From Methanosarcina siciliae T4/M (GTDB lineage Archaea > Halobacteriota > Methanosarcinia > Methanosarcinales > Methanosarcinaceae), in NCBI RefSeq assembly GCF_000970085.1, contig NZ_CP009506.1, forward strand, positions 682,001 to 746,000: a stretch of DNA of 64,000 nucleotides. The letters are read 5' to 3'. Below the pieces are notes generated by a model, which made no database searches, was not told the origin of the DNA, and worked only from the letters and a program-made list of their open reading frames with translations. Shown here one piece after another: positions 42,055-51,012 of the stretch. How positions within the stretch are numbered: the stretch's first letter is position 1; each line of letters opens with the position of its first letter. The position numbers and the translations under genes are program-made.

Positions 42055-43004
42055 AAAAAACACCTCACAGCCCTTCTGCCTGTTTCCTTAAGTTCAGGCC
42101 GGCTCTCACTGCATCTTTTTTCCCTTAAGGGACATCGTGGGTGAAATTTGCAGCCTGCAGGAGGGGAGCTGAGAGGCGGGGAAAAACCCGGTATGGGAAC
42201 AAAGCCTTTTTCAGGCAGGCTGTTAAGGAGCCCCCGGGTGTAGGGGTGCAGGGGGCTTTCAAAAAGGCTTGAGGGGTCGGAAATCTCCACAATTTCACCT
42301 GCATACATTACGGCGATCCGGTCGGCAAGCCTTCGTACGAAGCCAAGGTCATGGCTTATGAGGAGCAGGGCAGTCTTCTTTTCCCTTTTCAACTTCGTAA
42401 GTTCGGTTTCCAGTTCAGTTACGCATTTCCTATCAAGCCCCTTGCTGGGCTCATCTGCTATCAGAAGGGCAGGATCAAGTATGGTTGAAGCTGCAATCAA
42501 AAAACGCTGGTTCATTCCTCCCGAACACCATCCGGGATAATAGCGAATGCACTCTGCCGTGTTTGCAAAACCCGATTTTTTCAGGGCTTTTGCGACTTTT
42601 AAGAATGCTTCTTTTTTCTTTTCCTTCCGGTGTACCCTCAGAGGTTCTGCGAGCTGGTGCCCTATGGAATATACAGGGTTAAGAGCCAGGGAAGGGTTCT
42701 GGAAAATAATGGCAATTTCTTCTTCCCTTATCTTTGCCATCTCTTTTTCGTTCAGTTCAAGGAGGGATCTTCCCCCGAATTCTACAGTTCCTTTTACTCT
42801 GGACTCAGGGGGCAGGAGGCGCATAATTGCGTGTGCGACTACGGATTTCCCGCAGCCTGTTTCTCCCACAAGAGCCAGGGTTTCGCTTTCTTCAATCGAA
42901 AAGGAAACCCCTGAAAGGGCTGTGACCGTTTTTACTCCCTGGAAAGAGACTTCGAGATCCTTTACCTCAAGCAATGTTTTCACGGCTTCGTTCTTCGCCT
43001 TCAT
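42045..43004 (-). CDS. ABC transporter ATPase, OppD/NikD type
   Basis: 319 residues: Walker A GETGCGKS, a signature region CSGGMNQRFLIAAS (slightly changed from LSGGMRQR), Walker B LLIADEPSKGLD, then the oligopeptide-type C-terminal extension with HPYTRGLLNSLPEKG and the cysteine group CKFHPRCPLREKRC. The change of TTALD to SKGLD after Walker B is unusual. It overlaps the permease gene by four bases. Confidence 0.88.
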   Translation of the reverse strand: MKAKNEAVKTLLEVKDLEVSFQGVKTVTALSGVSFSIEESETLALVGETGCGKSVVAHAIMRLLPPESRVKGTVEFGGRSLLELNEKEMAKIREEEIAIIFQNPSLALNPVYSIGHQLAEPLRVHRKEKKKEAFLKVAKALKKSGFANTAECIRYYPGWCSGGMNQRFLIAASTILDPALLIADEPSKGLDRKCVTELETELTKLKREKKTALLLISHDLGFVRRLADRIAVMYAGEIVEISDPSSLFESPLHPYTRGLLNSLPEKGFVPIPGFSPPLSSPPAGCKFHPRCPLREKRCSESRPELKETGRRAVRCFLCP

Positions 43005-43972
43005 GCCGCATCCGCTCCTTCTCCCGAGTATTTCTCTTCTTCTGTTTCAAGCCCGAACCCTATCAGTGCGATAGCCATTACGCAGAGGGTGATGCAGATT
43101 CCGGGCGGCAAATACCACCACCACATGTCCCTTATAAAACCTCCCCGGAAAAAGGCAAAAGAAAGCATGCTCCCCCAGCTTTTCATACTTATGTCGCTGA
43201 GTCCCAGAAAAGAGAGGGAGGCTTCGGAAATCATTGCCGAAGCCGTAGCCAGCATGAATTTGGGCAGCAGGATGTGGACTATGTTTGGGAAAATGTCCGA
43301 TGTCATGATATGGCTGGAGGAAAAACCCATGCATCGAGCACTTTTAACGTAGCCTGCTTCTCTTAGCTGCAGGGTTTTCGAGCGTGTGACCCTTGCAGTT
43401 GACTCCCAGGAAAGGAATCCCAGGACAGGGACAAGTACCCAGATGCTCGGCCTCAGGAATGCGCCCAGGACTATGATTAAAGGGATCTTCGGGATAATGA
43501 GGACAACGTCGGTAAAACCCATCAGCAGCTCATCCAGAGCTCCCCTGAAGTATCCTGCACAGAGGCCAATTGTAGTCCCTATAAAGGTGGAGATCAGGGC
43601 TGCCGCAAAGCCCACAGTCATTGAGATCCTGGCTCCGTATACAAGTTCGGAGAGGATGTCGTTTCCTATGTCGTTTGTCCCGAGGAAGTGCTCTCTTGAA
43701 GGCTCTTCGTAAGGTGTGAAACGCTCATCCGGGGCATAGGGGGCAAGAAGGGAAGGAAACAGCGCCATAAACAGGAAAAAAGCAAGGAGAAAAATGCCTC
43801 CCCTATTGAATTTTCCGAGAACCCCTTCCCTTTTTTGGATACTCCGGAACGCTCCTCTGCCCGGAATGCTTAAACCGGGAGTTTCAGGACGTACCAGCTG
43901 TTTTTCGGAATGGCCTTCAGCACGGTTTTCTTTGATGGAAGTCCCTTCAATATGGGCGGTTTCCGGGTTCAT
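43001..43972 (-). CDS. ABC transporter permease, OppC/NikC type
   Basis: 323 residues with a long cytoplasmic N terminus (about 60 residues), six membrane segments, the OppC text EHFLGTNDIGNDILSELVYG near 95 and the EAA loop around EAGYVKSARCMGFSSSHI. It pairs with the OppB-type permease upstream, overlapping it by four bases (ATGA). Confidence 0.88.
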   Translation of the reverse strand: MNPETAHIEGTSIKENRAEGHSEKQLVRPETPGLSIPGRGAFRSIQKREGVLGKFNRGGIFLLAFFLFMALFPSLLAPYAPDERFTPYEEPSREHFLGTNDIGNDILSELVYGARISMTVGFAAALISTFIGTTIGLCAGYFRGALDELLMGFTDVVLIIPKIPLIIVLGAFLRPSIWVLVPVLGFLSWESTARVTRSKTLQLREAGYVKSARCMGFSSSHIMTSDIFPNIVHILLPKFMLATASAMISEASLSFLGLSDISMKSWGSMLSFAFFRGGFIRDMWWWYLPPGICITLCVMAIALIGFGLETEEEKYSGEGADAA

Positions 43973-44922
43973 GCAGGCCTCCTTACTCTGGGGTCAATTA
44001 AGGTATAGAGCAGGTCAGCAAGCATATTTGCAAACAGGGCCGTAAGGGCAATTACCAGAAAAGCCCCCTGGAGCAGGGGATAATCTTTTCCCATTATTGC
44101 ATCGTAGATGAGGGTTCCCATACCGTTTAAAGAGAAGATGATTTCTATGAAGAGGGCTCCGCTGAAGAGAAATCCGAAATCCAGGGCAAGGAGGGTAATG
44201 ACCGGGAGTGAGGCATTTTTTATCACATGCCTGAAAAGTATGCCGGTATTGTGAAGGCCCTTTGCTCTGGCATACAAAGCATAGAGCTGCTTTTTTTCCT
44301 GGATCACGCTTCCGCGCATGACCAGAAAATTCCTGGACGCTGAAAATACTGACATTACACAGACAGGCAAAAAGAGATGGTGCAGCACACTTCCTATTTC
44401 CGGCGCATCATAGAATCCTTTTGAGGGAAAGAGCCCCAGCTTGAAAGAAAAGAGATAGAGGGACAGGAGAGCAAGAAAATAAGGCGGTGTACAGGAGAAA
44501 ATGACAAAAGCAAAACCGGTAAAACGGCTCATTTTTCTTTCCGGTTTCCAGCCGGCAAGAGCTCCCAGCAGACTCCCCAGGAAGGCTCCGATAAGCACTG
44601 ATATCCCCACAAAAAGCAGGGTCCAGCCCATCCTGCCCAGGAGGATCTCTGCAACAGGAGCATGGAGGTGGTAGGAGTATCCCAGGTCAAGGTGCAGGAG
44701 ATCCGAAAGGAAAGACGTGAATTGCTCATGGAGAGGTCTGTTCAGCCCCAGTTCTGTCCTGAGCTCTTCCATCACGTCTTCGGGCACATAAACATCTTCC
44801 CCTATGAGGTTTTTTACCGGATCTCCGGGCATCATCCTCGGGAGGGTAAAATTGATGATGGTTATGAGCACGAACGAAGCTAAATATCGGATTATTTTTC
44901 TTGTTATTCCTTGCATTGTCAT
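43969..44922 (-). CDS. ABC transporter permease, OppB/NikB type
   Basis: 317 residues, six membrane segments, with PGDPVKNLIGEDVYVPEDV after the first helix and the EAA loop around YALYARAKGLHNTGIL. It forms the membrane channel with the OppC-type subunit. It lies 247 bases after the substrate-binding protein gene; the spacer is pyrimidine-rich with a repeated TTTATGCTCTTTTTCTGC block. Confidence 0.88.
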   Translation of the reverse strand: MTMQGITRKIIRYLASFVLITIINFTLPRMMPGDPVKNLIGEDVYVPEDVMEELRTELGLNRPLHEQFTSFLSDLLHLDLGYSYHLHAPVAEILLGRMGWTLLFVGISVLIGAFLGSLLGALAGWKPERKMSRFTGFAFVIFSCTPPYFLALLSLYLFSFKLGLFPSKGFYDAPEIGSVLHHLFLPVCVMSVFSASRNFLVMRGSVIQEKKQLYALYARAKGLHNTGILFRHVIKNASLPVITLLALDFGFLFSGALFIEIIFSLNGMGTLIYDAIMGKDYPLLQGAFLVIALTALFANMLADLLYTLIDPRVRRPA

Positions 44923-45169
44923 TATTTTCCCATTTTTCTGCTTCTTCTGTTCCTTTATTCCTCCTTTTCCCGGTCCTTCTCTCCTTCGATTTCCTCCTTT
45001 TCCTTATCCTTTTCTTCTTTCGTTCCTCTTTTTCCTGACTCTTCAAGTCCTTTTTTCCTTTTTCTGAATTTTCCTTTCCTTTATGCTCTTTTTCTGCTTT
45101 TTCTTTCCCTTTATGCTCTTTTTCTGCTTTTTCTTTTCCTCATGCCCTTTTTCTGATCCCTCTACTTTT
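44923..45169. repeat. Pyrimidine-rich spacer with imperfect tandem repeats
   Basis: The plus strand is almost pure C/T for 200 bases. The block CTTTATGCTCTTTTTCTGCT occurs twice (about 45079 and 45109) with a third partial copy after it. On the minus (coding) strand this is a purine-rich linker between the binding protein and the permease genes. Confidence 0.6.
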
Positions 45170-46969
45170 TTATGCCTCCGTTCTTCTTACATTTACAAAG
45201 TTATCCAGGTTGTAAATCCCGTATAGGGGGTCAGTATACCAGCCCTCAAAGTGCCTGTTATAGGGGGTGAGCACGGTGTTCCAGTAGAGAGGAATTGCAG
45301 GCAGGTTCTCTGCATAATAATCCTGGAGTTCGTACGCATAAGCCTGAAGCTCTGCAGAGTCTGTGGTTGCAAGGATATTGTCGCAGAGTTCCAGATACTC
45401 GGGGTCGTCCAGATTATGCATTACTCCCTGGCCCGATCTCCTTGAATCGAAATAGCCGCTTCCCCAGCTTGCGTGCATGAGCATGCCCCAGGGAGTGGAA
45501 CGAGTAACGGTCAGGTCATATTCATAATTGTCTTTCAGGGTAACCCAGGTATCCGAATCCGCAGTCCTCAGGTCGGCGCCAAGGCTTACATTTTCAAAGT
45601 ATTCTTTAAGGAGCTCTCCGGTGCGGGCGTAATCCGGCCGGATAAGGATTTCAATCTCGATGTTTTCCCCGTCTTTCCCTTCCAGGATTCCGTCCCCGTT
45701 GCTGTCCGAATATCCTGCTTCTTCCAGGAGCTCTCTGGCTTTTTCCGGGTCATACTCAAGTTTTTCGGTTTCCTTGAAATTTTCCATTGCAGGGGGCACA
45801 AAGCCACGGTTAGGGACTTCCCCGTACCCCAGGGTTTCAAGCCTGACGATTTCTTCATAATTTATGGCATAGGCAAGAGCTTCCCTGAATTCCAGGTCCG
45901 AAAAAGGAGCTTTTTCCAGGTTCGGGGCAAGGAAGATAAGTCCGATACCTGTCGTTTCCAGAAACTCAAAATCTCCTGTTTCTTCAAGCTGCTCAATCCC
46001 GGAGTATGGGTATGACCCTGCGTATTTGTAGTATGTGTCAGCCTCCCCGTTTTTGAGGGCAAGGGTGGCAACGTCCACGTTTGAGTAATAATGGATTTCC
46101 ACGGTTTCAGCTTCCGGGACTTTCCCCTTCCAGTAAGGGTTTTTCTCAAAAACGAGTTTTCCGGCATTAAGGTCTATCAGCTTGAGATAGTAAGGCCCGC
46201 AGCCCACATATGGGCCGTTGTTTGTGTATTCCATCGGGTTTTCTATTGTTTCCCACACATGGGCAGGAAGAATATTGTAGGTTGCAAACTCCAGGTTAAT
46301 ACGGGTGTAAGGCTTGTTGAATTTGAAGGTAACGGAATTGTTTGCTTCCGATACGGACGAACTTTCCAGGGTATCATTGATCCAGCTGGCCCAGGGAGTC
46401 TCTTTCCCGTAGTAGCGGATCGAAAACTCAATGTCTTCCGGGGTTACCGGTTCTCCGTCACTCCAGTAGAGGTTATCTTTCAGGTAAAAGGTCCAGCACG
46501 TGTTATTTTCCGAGGCCTCGTAGCTCTCAGCAAGCTGGCCTGCAATGTGCCCTTCAGAGTCCATTTTCATGAGGGGAGGGTTTGAGAGATGGGTGAAAAC
46601 CCCCAGGTTTGAGTCCCCGATGAATGATGCGGATTTTATTACGTTTGGAGTTGCGATTTTCAGGACCGTTCCTTCGGAAGCTGCTGACTGCTGCATTTCC
46701 GCGGCTTTTGCTTCGGAGACCTCTTCAGGATCCTGCAATTCTTCTTCTCCTCCAAACAGGGCTTTTATATACGTGATAAACCGGTCAAAAATTCCGCCTT
46801 CCGAAGACGTAAGGTTTTCTCCGGAATCCTCAGAGTCCGCCGCTCCTGCCGGATACATGTTCACACAAAAAATAAAAATGAGTACGGCAAATGTCAGTCC
46901 CTGTTTCAATCTTCTGTTTAGTCCTGATCCGTTCAACTCTTTTTCCTTAAAATGGTTCCCCAGTTTCAT
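45170..46969 (-). CDS. ABC transporter substrate-binding protein, family 5 (peptide/nickel)
   Basis: 599 residues, first gene of the importer cluster. A basic N terminus (LNRRLKQG) and a hydrophobic segment ending AGAADSED look like a signal peptide without a lipobox, so the protein may be released or held by its uncleaved helix. An acidic linker (about 45-100) precedes the binding domain: NTCWTFYLKDNLYWSDGEPV, SDLEFREALAYAINYEEIV and YSDSNGDGILEGKDGE. The family binds peptides, nickel chelates or other small solutes; the sequence does not let me choose. Confidence 0.88.
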   Translation of the reverse strand: MKLGNHFKEKELNGSGLNRRLKQGLTFAVLIFIFCVNMYPAGAADSEDSGENLTSSEGGIFDRFITYIKALFGGEEELQDPEEVSEAKAAEMQQSAASEGTVLKIATPNVIKSASFIGDSNLGVFTHLSNPPLMKMDSEGHIAGQLAESYEASENNTCWTFYLKDNLYWSDGEPVTPEDIEFSIRYYGKETPWASWINDTLESSSVSEANNSVTFKFNKPYTRINLEFATYNILPAHVWETIENPMEYTNNGPYVGCGPYYLKLIDLNAGKLVFEKNPYWKGKVPEAETVEIHYYSNVDVATLALKNGEADTYYKYAGSYPYSGIEQLEETGDFEFLETTGIGLIFLAPNLEKAPFSDLEFREALAYAINYEEIVRLETLGYGEVPNRGFVPPAMENFKETEKLEYDPEKARELLEEAGYSDSNGDGILEGKDGENIEIEILIRPDYARTGELLKEYFENVSLGADLRTADSDTWVTLKDNYEYDLTVTRSTPWGMLMHASWGSGYFDSRRSGQGVMHNLDDPEYLELCDNILATTDSAELQAYAYELQDYYAENLPAIPLYWNTVLTPYNRHFEGWYTDPLYGIYNLDNFVNVRRTEA

Positions 46970-47062
46970 CCTGCTGCCTCTTCCTGTTTTATTTTCTTTC
47001 TCCTGAGTTGCAGAAATAGCACAAAGGTTCCGGTTCTTTTGAAAAACTCATTGGTGTCCAGT

Positions 47063-47088
47063 CCCCGCAACCTATAAGAGGTGTGGGG
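47063..47088. promoter_or_regulatory. Hairpin upstream of the binding-protein gene
   Basis: CCCCGCAACCT and AGGTGTGGGG pair over ten bases with one bulge around a five-base loop. It lies about 95-120 bases before the binding-protein ATG, on the minus-strand leader or at the promoter. It may be a regulatory hairpin. Confidence 0.4.
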
Positions 47089-47399
47089 CAGTACCTTGCG
47101 TGGATTCTGAGTAATTCTTGCATTCCGGATACTTGCATGAATTTTTAGTAGGAATGACGATGGGAACCTCTATGTGCTATTTTTCTCAATTTTATCTGTA
47201 TTTTTAATAACAATAAGTTCTAAGGTAATCAAAAATCATACTAAATTTTTGTTTTTTATGTAAAAGACTCTAAACAATTTGTAATATAAATCTTTTGATT
47301 TTTAATGTTCATTTAATAAAACAGATTCAGATGCAGTCTCTTTTTTTATTGGGGGTTCCAAGCTGCCCGGAAATAAGAAAAAATACATCAGGCAATGAT
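47089..47399. other. AT-rich spacer upstream of the ABC cluster
   Basis: Contains AATAACAATAAG and other AT tracts suitable for a minus-strand promoter; no clear single TATA box. A plus-strand frame runs from 47295 into the following repeat array but has no ribosome site. No gene supported. Confidence 0.4.
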
Positions 47400-47545
47400 A
47401 AAAATAAATCTTCAGATAAAAATAGGGAGGAGTCTTCATGTAAAAATAAGAAGAAATCTTCAGATAAAAATAGGGAGGAGTCTTCATGTAAAGATAAGAA
47501 GAAATCTTCAGGTAAAAATAAGGAGAGGTCATCAGATAAAATCAG
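47400..47545. repeat. Tandem 24-bp repeats, coding for 8-residue KSSDKNRE-like units
   Basis: About six units of 24 bases alternate between TCTTCAGATAAAAATAGGGA and TCTTCATGTAAAAATAAGAA types, a 48-bp higher-order period. Because 24 is a multiple of three, an open frame of about 84 residues crosses it with Ser/Lys/Glu-rich repeats. I regard it as a repeat expansion near the PHP gene's 3' end rather than a gene. Confidence 0.75.
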
Positions 47546-47562
47546 TTAAGGAAAAATGTGTT

Positions 47563-48567
47563 TTACTTCTGACCTTTAATCTCAATCTTTTTTTCAATTT
47601 TTCGTGCAAGGTTTTCTTTCGAGTGAATATAGAGGGAAGCCGGAAGCCCGGTATTTGATATCATGTAGAGCAGGCTCATGGTTGTCCTGTTCAGCCTTGG
47701 AGAGTAGTTTAAAAGTGTGCTCCTCGAGATCCTTACCATTGTATCGAGGGGTTTTATTCCTGTCAGGTACCTTTTTATATCGCGGGTTCTCTGGCTCTTT
47801 TCAAATATCAGGTCTATCCATGTATTCATTTCTTCCATCAGAATTTCCCTTGTCAGGTCTTCAGGAACAATGTAACTTTTTCCTCTCTCTATGTTTTTGA
47901 AATACTCCCTGAAGCTGTCTCCCTTTGCAAGCGTATACACCTTCCCAATCCCTCCAGAGTGGCTGTCCGTTGTTGCAGCGATGCCTTTGCCGAACTTTTC
48001 CGCAAGGGCGATCGTAAGCTCGTTTTTCTGCTTGAGCTCATGCATGTTATATTCAAGTACGGGAAAGAGTTTTGCCAGTTTAGGCACTGCAAAGATGTCG
48101 GGTTCCTGGTGAAGCTCAAACCAGAAGGGATGGTTGTAGATAAAGGGCAGTTTATGGCGTTTGAGGTATCTTATAAAACCCTTCAGGTCATGTTCTATTT
48201 TTGAAATCTCAGTCAGTTCTGAAAAGTCCTCTCTACAAAGTTCAAAAACATTCACGTGCAGTGTGTGCCCTGCAAACTCCGGGTCATAAACGGCCATTTC
48301 AACGCCAGGGACCAGTTGTTCTCTGTCCCATCCGAGAATATCGTATGCATCGACCGTATCATGGTCCGTAAATGTGACAAAATCCATACCCATTCCGAGG
48401 GCTTTTTCATAGAGGCTCTCGGGGCTCAAATCTTTTGCCGGGAGCACGTCAAAAGAACAGGTAGAATGTACGTGCAGGTCTGCCCGTTTCCAGCCCTCTT
48501 CCATAAGCTCGGCTGCCCGTTCAGGTGCAATCAGCTTTTCCTCGTAATTCCTCTGCCTTCCCCCCAT
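47563..48567 (-). CDS. PHP-domain phosphoesterase
   Basis: 334 residues. Metal-binding motifs of the PHP family: ADLHVHSTCSFD near 30, FTDHDTVDAYDILG near 67, YNHPFWFELH near 140 and TTDSHSGGIGK near 195. Related proteins hydrolyse nucleoside 3',5'-bisphosphates or RNA ends; the substrate here is unknown. An extra C-terminal part of about 110 residues (KRYLTGIKPLDTMVRISRST) is not part of the PHP core. It is divergent from the nuclease gene. Confidence 0.82.
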   Translation of the reverse strand: MGGRQRNYEEKLIAPERAAELMEEGWKRADLHVHSTCSFDVLPAKDLSPESLYEKALGMGMDFVTFTDHDTVDAYDILGWDREQLVPGVEMAVYDPEFAGHTLHVNVFELCREDFSELTEISKIEHDLKGFIRYLKRHKLPFIYNHPFWFELHQEPDIFAVPKLAKLFPVLEYNMHELKQKNELTIALAEKFGKGIAATTDSHSGGIGKVYTLAKGDSFREYFKNIERGKSYIVPEDLTREILMEEMNTWIDLIFEKSQRTRDIKRYLTGIKPLDTMVRISRSTLLNYSPRLNRTTMSLLYMISNTGLPASLYIHSKENLARKIEKKIEIKGQK

Positions 48568-48775
48568 GGCGTAGAATCCTGAGATTTTAATTTTATTCCG
48601 GATTATTTTATTTTGGCTTTATATTTCTCCTACTATAGTATAGTCCTTTTTTTAAATTAAGGTTTTCCGGGAATTTCTCTTGGCGTACAATCCATATTTT
48701 TTGTGTTTCATACCACCATGTTTATAAATATGCTAAAGTATCCCGATAGTTTCACAAAAACGATAGTGATCAGAT

Positions 48776-49273
48776 ATGGGGTTCTTCCAAAAACTAAGAA
48801 AAATTATCAGTGTTATTTTTGAAAAGGAAGCCGAGCAAAAAGGAGATGACTTTGAAAAATACGTTGTGGATCTCTTCGATGAAAAAGGTTTCTCCATCGT
48901 GCAGTGGACCACGGATATGACAAGAAAGCATACCCGTTTCGTAGAATCCGACTGTGGCCCTGACCTCGTCCTTCGCTACAGGCGGACCAATGAAATCTTC
49001 TGCGTGGAATGCAAGTACAGGTCAAAACTCTTCAAAGGCAAACTCCAGTGGTCAAGTCCAAAGCAGCTCGGGCGTTACAGAACCTTTGCAAACGATAATC
49101 TTGTCCCTTTTTTTGTGGTTATAGGACTCGGTGGGAAGGCCCGAAAACCAAAAAGGATGTTCTGTGTCCCTCTTGAGGAGGCAAATTATCCTGCACTTTC
49201 CCCGGAGCTTTTTGAGAAGTTTGAACGGAGTCCGAAGAAGAGGTTTCTCTGGAAAAACGGGATGCTGAAATGA
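48776..49273 (+). CDS. Predicted restriction-endonuclease-fold (PD-(D/E)XK) nuclease
   Basis: 165 residues. The core reads GDDFEKYVVDLFDEKGF (helix with the first acidic residue), then CGPDLVLRYRRTNEIFCVECKYR, which is the PD...ECK catalytic pattern of Mrr-like and Holliday-junction-resolvase-like enzymes. No DNA-binding or partner domain is attached. TTTATAAATATG at 48720-48731 is a likely TATA box. A DNA repair or defence role is possible; nothing nearby decides. Confidence 0.72.
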   Translation: MGFFQKLRKIISVIFEKEAEQKGDDFEKYVVDLFDEKGFSIVQWTTDMTRKHTRFVESDCGPDLVLRYRRTNEIFCVECKYRSKLFKGKLQWSSPKQLGRYRTFANDNLVPFFVVIGLGGKARKPKRMFCVPLEEANYPALSPELFEKFERSPKKRFLWKNGMLK

Positions 49274-49497
49274 GAGGCACTGAAATAATTTTAGATCTAA
49301 ACTTTTATTTTTCCCATTCCGCTTTCCAGCATATTCATACGTCTCTCCCCCGAAAAAACATATTTCTTTCTCTGTACCTTTATTCCGAAAACAATAAGAC
49401 TTCCCAATACATTTCGTCCTTTTCGTATTTTATTTTTCCTTAAATTATAATACCGGAGGAATTCAATATCAATAAGTGACTCTTTTTGGGGGAGAGT

Positions 49498-50226
49498 ATG
49501 AAAATCAAATCCGTTAATCCTTATACCGAAGAAATAAACCGGACTTATGATTCTTTTTCTATCGAAGAATGCAGAACCCGGATTGAAAAATCGAGGGCTG
49601 CTTTTTCAGAGTGGAGTTCATTGCCGGCAGAGGAGAGAGCAAAATCTTTCTCGAATGTTGCGAAGGTACTTCGACAGAATACTGAAATTTATGCCGGGGT
49701 TATTACGGAGGAGATGGGGGAACCTATCAGGCAGTCCAGAAGTGAAGTCCAAAAATGCGCCAGGCTCTGTGACTATTATGCAGAAAATGCGGCTGGATTA
49801 CTGAAAGATGAAGGACAGAGCTGTACCGCTGCCAAGAGATTTATTATTGTAAAAGAAGTTGTGGGGGATTTTATCGAGGCATTTGAACGCCATATGCAGG
49901 AACTGAAAATCGGGGACCCGATGGACGAAGAAACCGATCTCGGCCCTCTTGCAAAAAAAATTTGTCGAAAAACTTGAAAAAATTCTGGAAGATGCAAGAA
50001 AGGAGCGGAGCCTCAAACTTACGGAGAAGAGCATGAAAAAGGCTTTTTCTTCAATCCGACTATTATCCCGGCAGCCAGTACCGATATGGAAGTATGCAAT
50101 ATTGAGATTTTCGGGCCTGTTGCACCGGTTATCACTGCAAAGGACGAGGACGAAGCAGTGGAAATTGCAAACTCCACAGAATTCGGGCTTGGGGCCAAGA
50201 TCTGGTCCGGAGACCCTTACAGAACA
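49498..50226 (+). pseudogene. Aldehyde dehydrogenase pseudogene (succinate-semialdehyde type)
   Basis: Remains of an NAD(P)-dependent aldehyde dehydrogenase. The N-terminal 110 residues are intact (KSVNPYTEEINRTYDSFSIE; YAGVITEEMGEPIRQSRSEV). Then ENAAGLLKDE jumps straight to GQSCTAAKRF, the catalytic-cysteine region, so about 170 residues of cofactor-binding domain are missing. After ETDLGPLAKK the frame shifts at a run of nine A's; the continuation FVEKLEKILEDARK is in another frame, and MEVCNIEIFGPVAPVI from 50086 in yet another. The gene stops short after SGDPYRT, lacking the C terminus. Confidence 0.88.
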
Positions 50227-50303
50227 ATTTTGATTTTAATTTATGTACCAATTATGTGGCAAAATAATACGACAATATGTTCAATAGCTTAAGGGGGAAT
50301 GCG

Positions 50304-50666
50304 TTGTCCGAATTAGCTGAACAGGATATACTGTCCAGATTAACCAGGTTAGAACAGAGAATGAACGATCTGAATAATACTGCAAATGCTCTGATAGATG
50401 AATTAGAAAGTCTGCAAACTGTAGCCAGAGAATTAAAGATGACAGCTTTTGTCGATAAATTCGATGAATATCTCGAAGAGATAGGAAATATCAAGAAAGA
50501 CTTAAGCTGCAAAATATCCGATGAAATTGAAAATGAACAGATGAAAGAGCTGATAGAGACAAGGATGAAAACTATTCCGGTAGACATTGAAAACTTAAAA
50601 AACGAATATAGTGATCTTCGCGGTAAATTGGTAGAGGTAAAAGATGAAATAAGCAAAAAGAAATGA
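50304..50666 (+). CDS. Short coiled-coil protein, function unknown
   Basis: 120-residue, strongly helical, charged protein (SELAEQDILSRLTRLEQRMN; LVEVKDEISKKK) with no catalytic motif. The start chosen is a TTG at 50304 with AAGGGGGA five bases upstream; an ATG nine codons earlier lacks a ribosome site. It begins 77 bases after the last recognisable codon of the pseudogene, so the deletion that ended that gene may have placed this one next to it. Confidence 0.6.
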   Translation: MSELAEQDILSRLTRLEQRMNDLNNTANALIDELESLQTVARELKMTAFVDKFDEYLEEIGNIKKDLSCKISDEIENEQMKELIETRMKTIPVDIENLKNEYSDLRGKLVEVKDEISKKK

Positions 50667-50754
50667 AATAATAAATAAAAGTAAACTGAGTAACGTGGGC
50701 AGTGTGCCTAATTTTCTGTAAAATTTACTCTATACCCTTTTAGTCTTCTTTTTT
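50667..50754. other. Spacer before transposon remnant
   Basis: AT-rich, ends in a T tract TCTTCTTTTTTGT directly before the element. It could hold the terminator of the coiled-coil gene. No gene. Confidence 0.35.
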
Positions 50755-50874
50755 GTAGGACTTACGCGGCTGAAACGAGAAATCAATAACAGCAAACATT
50801 TTTCAGATTAATTCTCATATATGAATACAACGTCTATTGTGCTTGATTTTTGATCTCAAGTGCGTAACTTCTAG
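50755..50874. mobile_element. Short inverted-repeat element remnant, copy B
   Basis: Left end TAGGACTTACGCGGC; right end in reverse complement TAGAAGTTACGCACT. The ends share TAG-A--TTACGC. It matches copy A (10263-10379) at both ends and in the inner CTATTG.GCTTGATTTTTGATCTCAAG region. Non-coding. It is a relic of a MITE-like or internally deleted insertion sequence. Confidence 0.6.
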
Positions 50875-51012
50875 AATATATTGAAGCCGTTTTACTGTTA
50901 GCGGTTTCTTTCTCGGAAAGAACACATTCTATGTAGCAGACGAAGACTTAATAGTACCCCGATCGGCTTTTAATATATGGCTACTTATACTGCTCTTGTA
51001 CATTCGGGAAAT

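Noticed and set aside
47400..47545. CRISPR array
   Set aside because: The repeats are head-to-tail with no unique spacers, and no cas genes are in the window.
47295..47549. 84-residue frame with KSSDKNREES repeats
   Set aside because: The open frame is a consequence of a 24-bp tandem repeat; no ribosome site and a weak N-terminal part.
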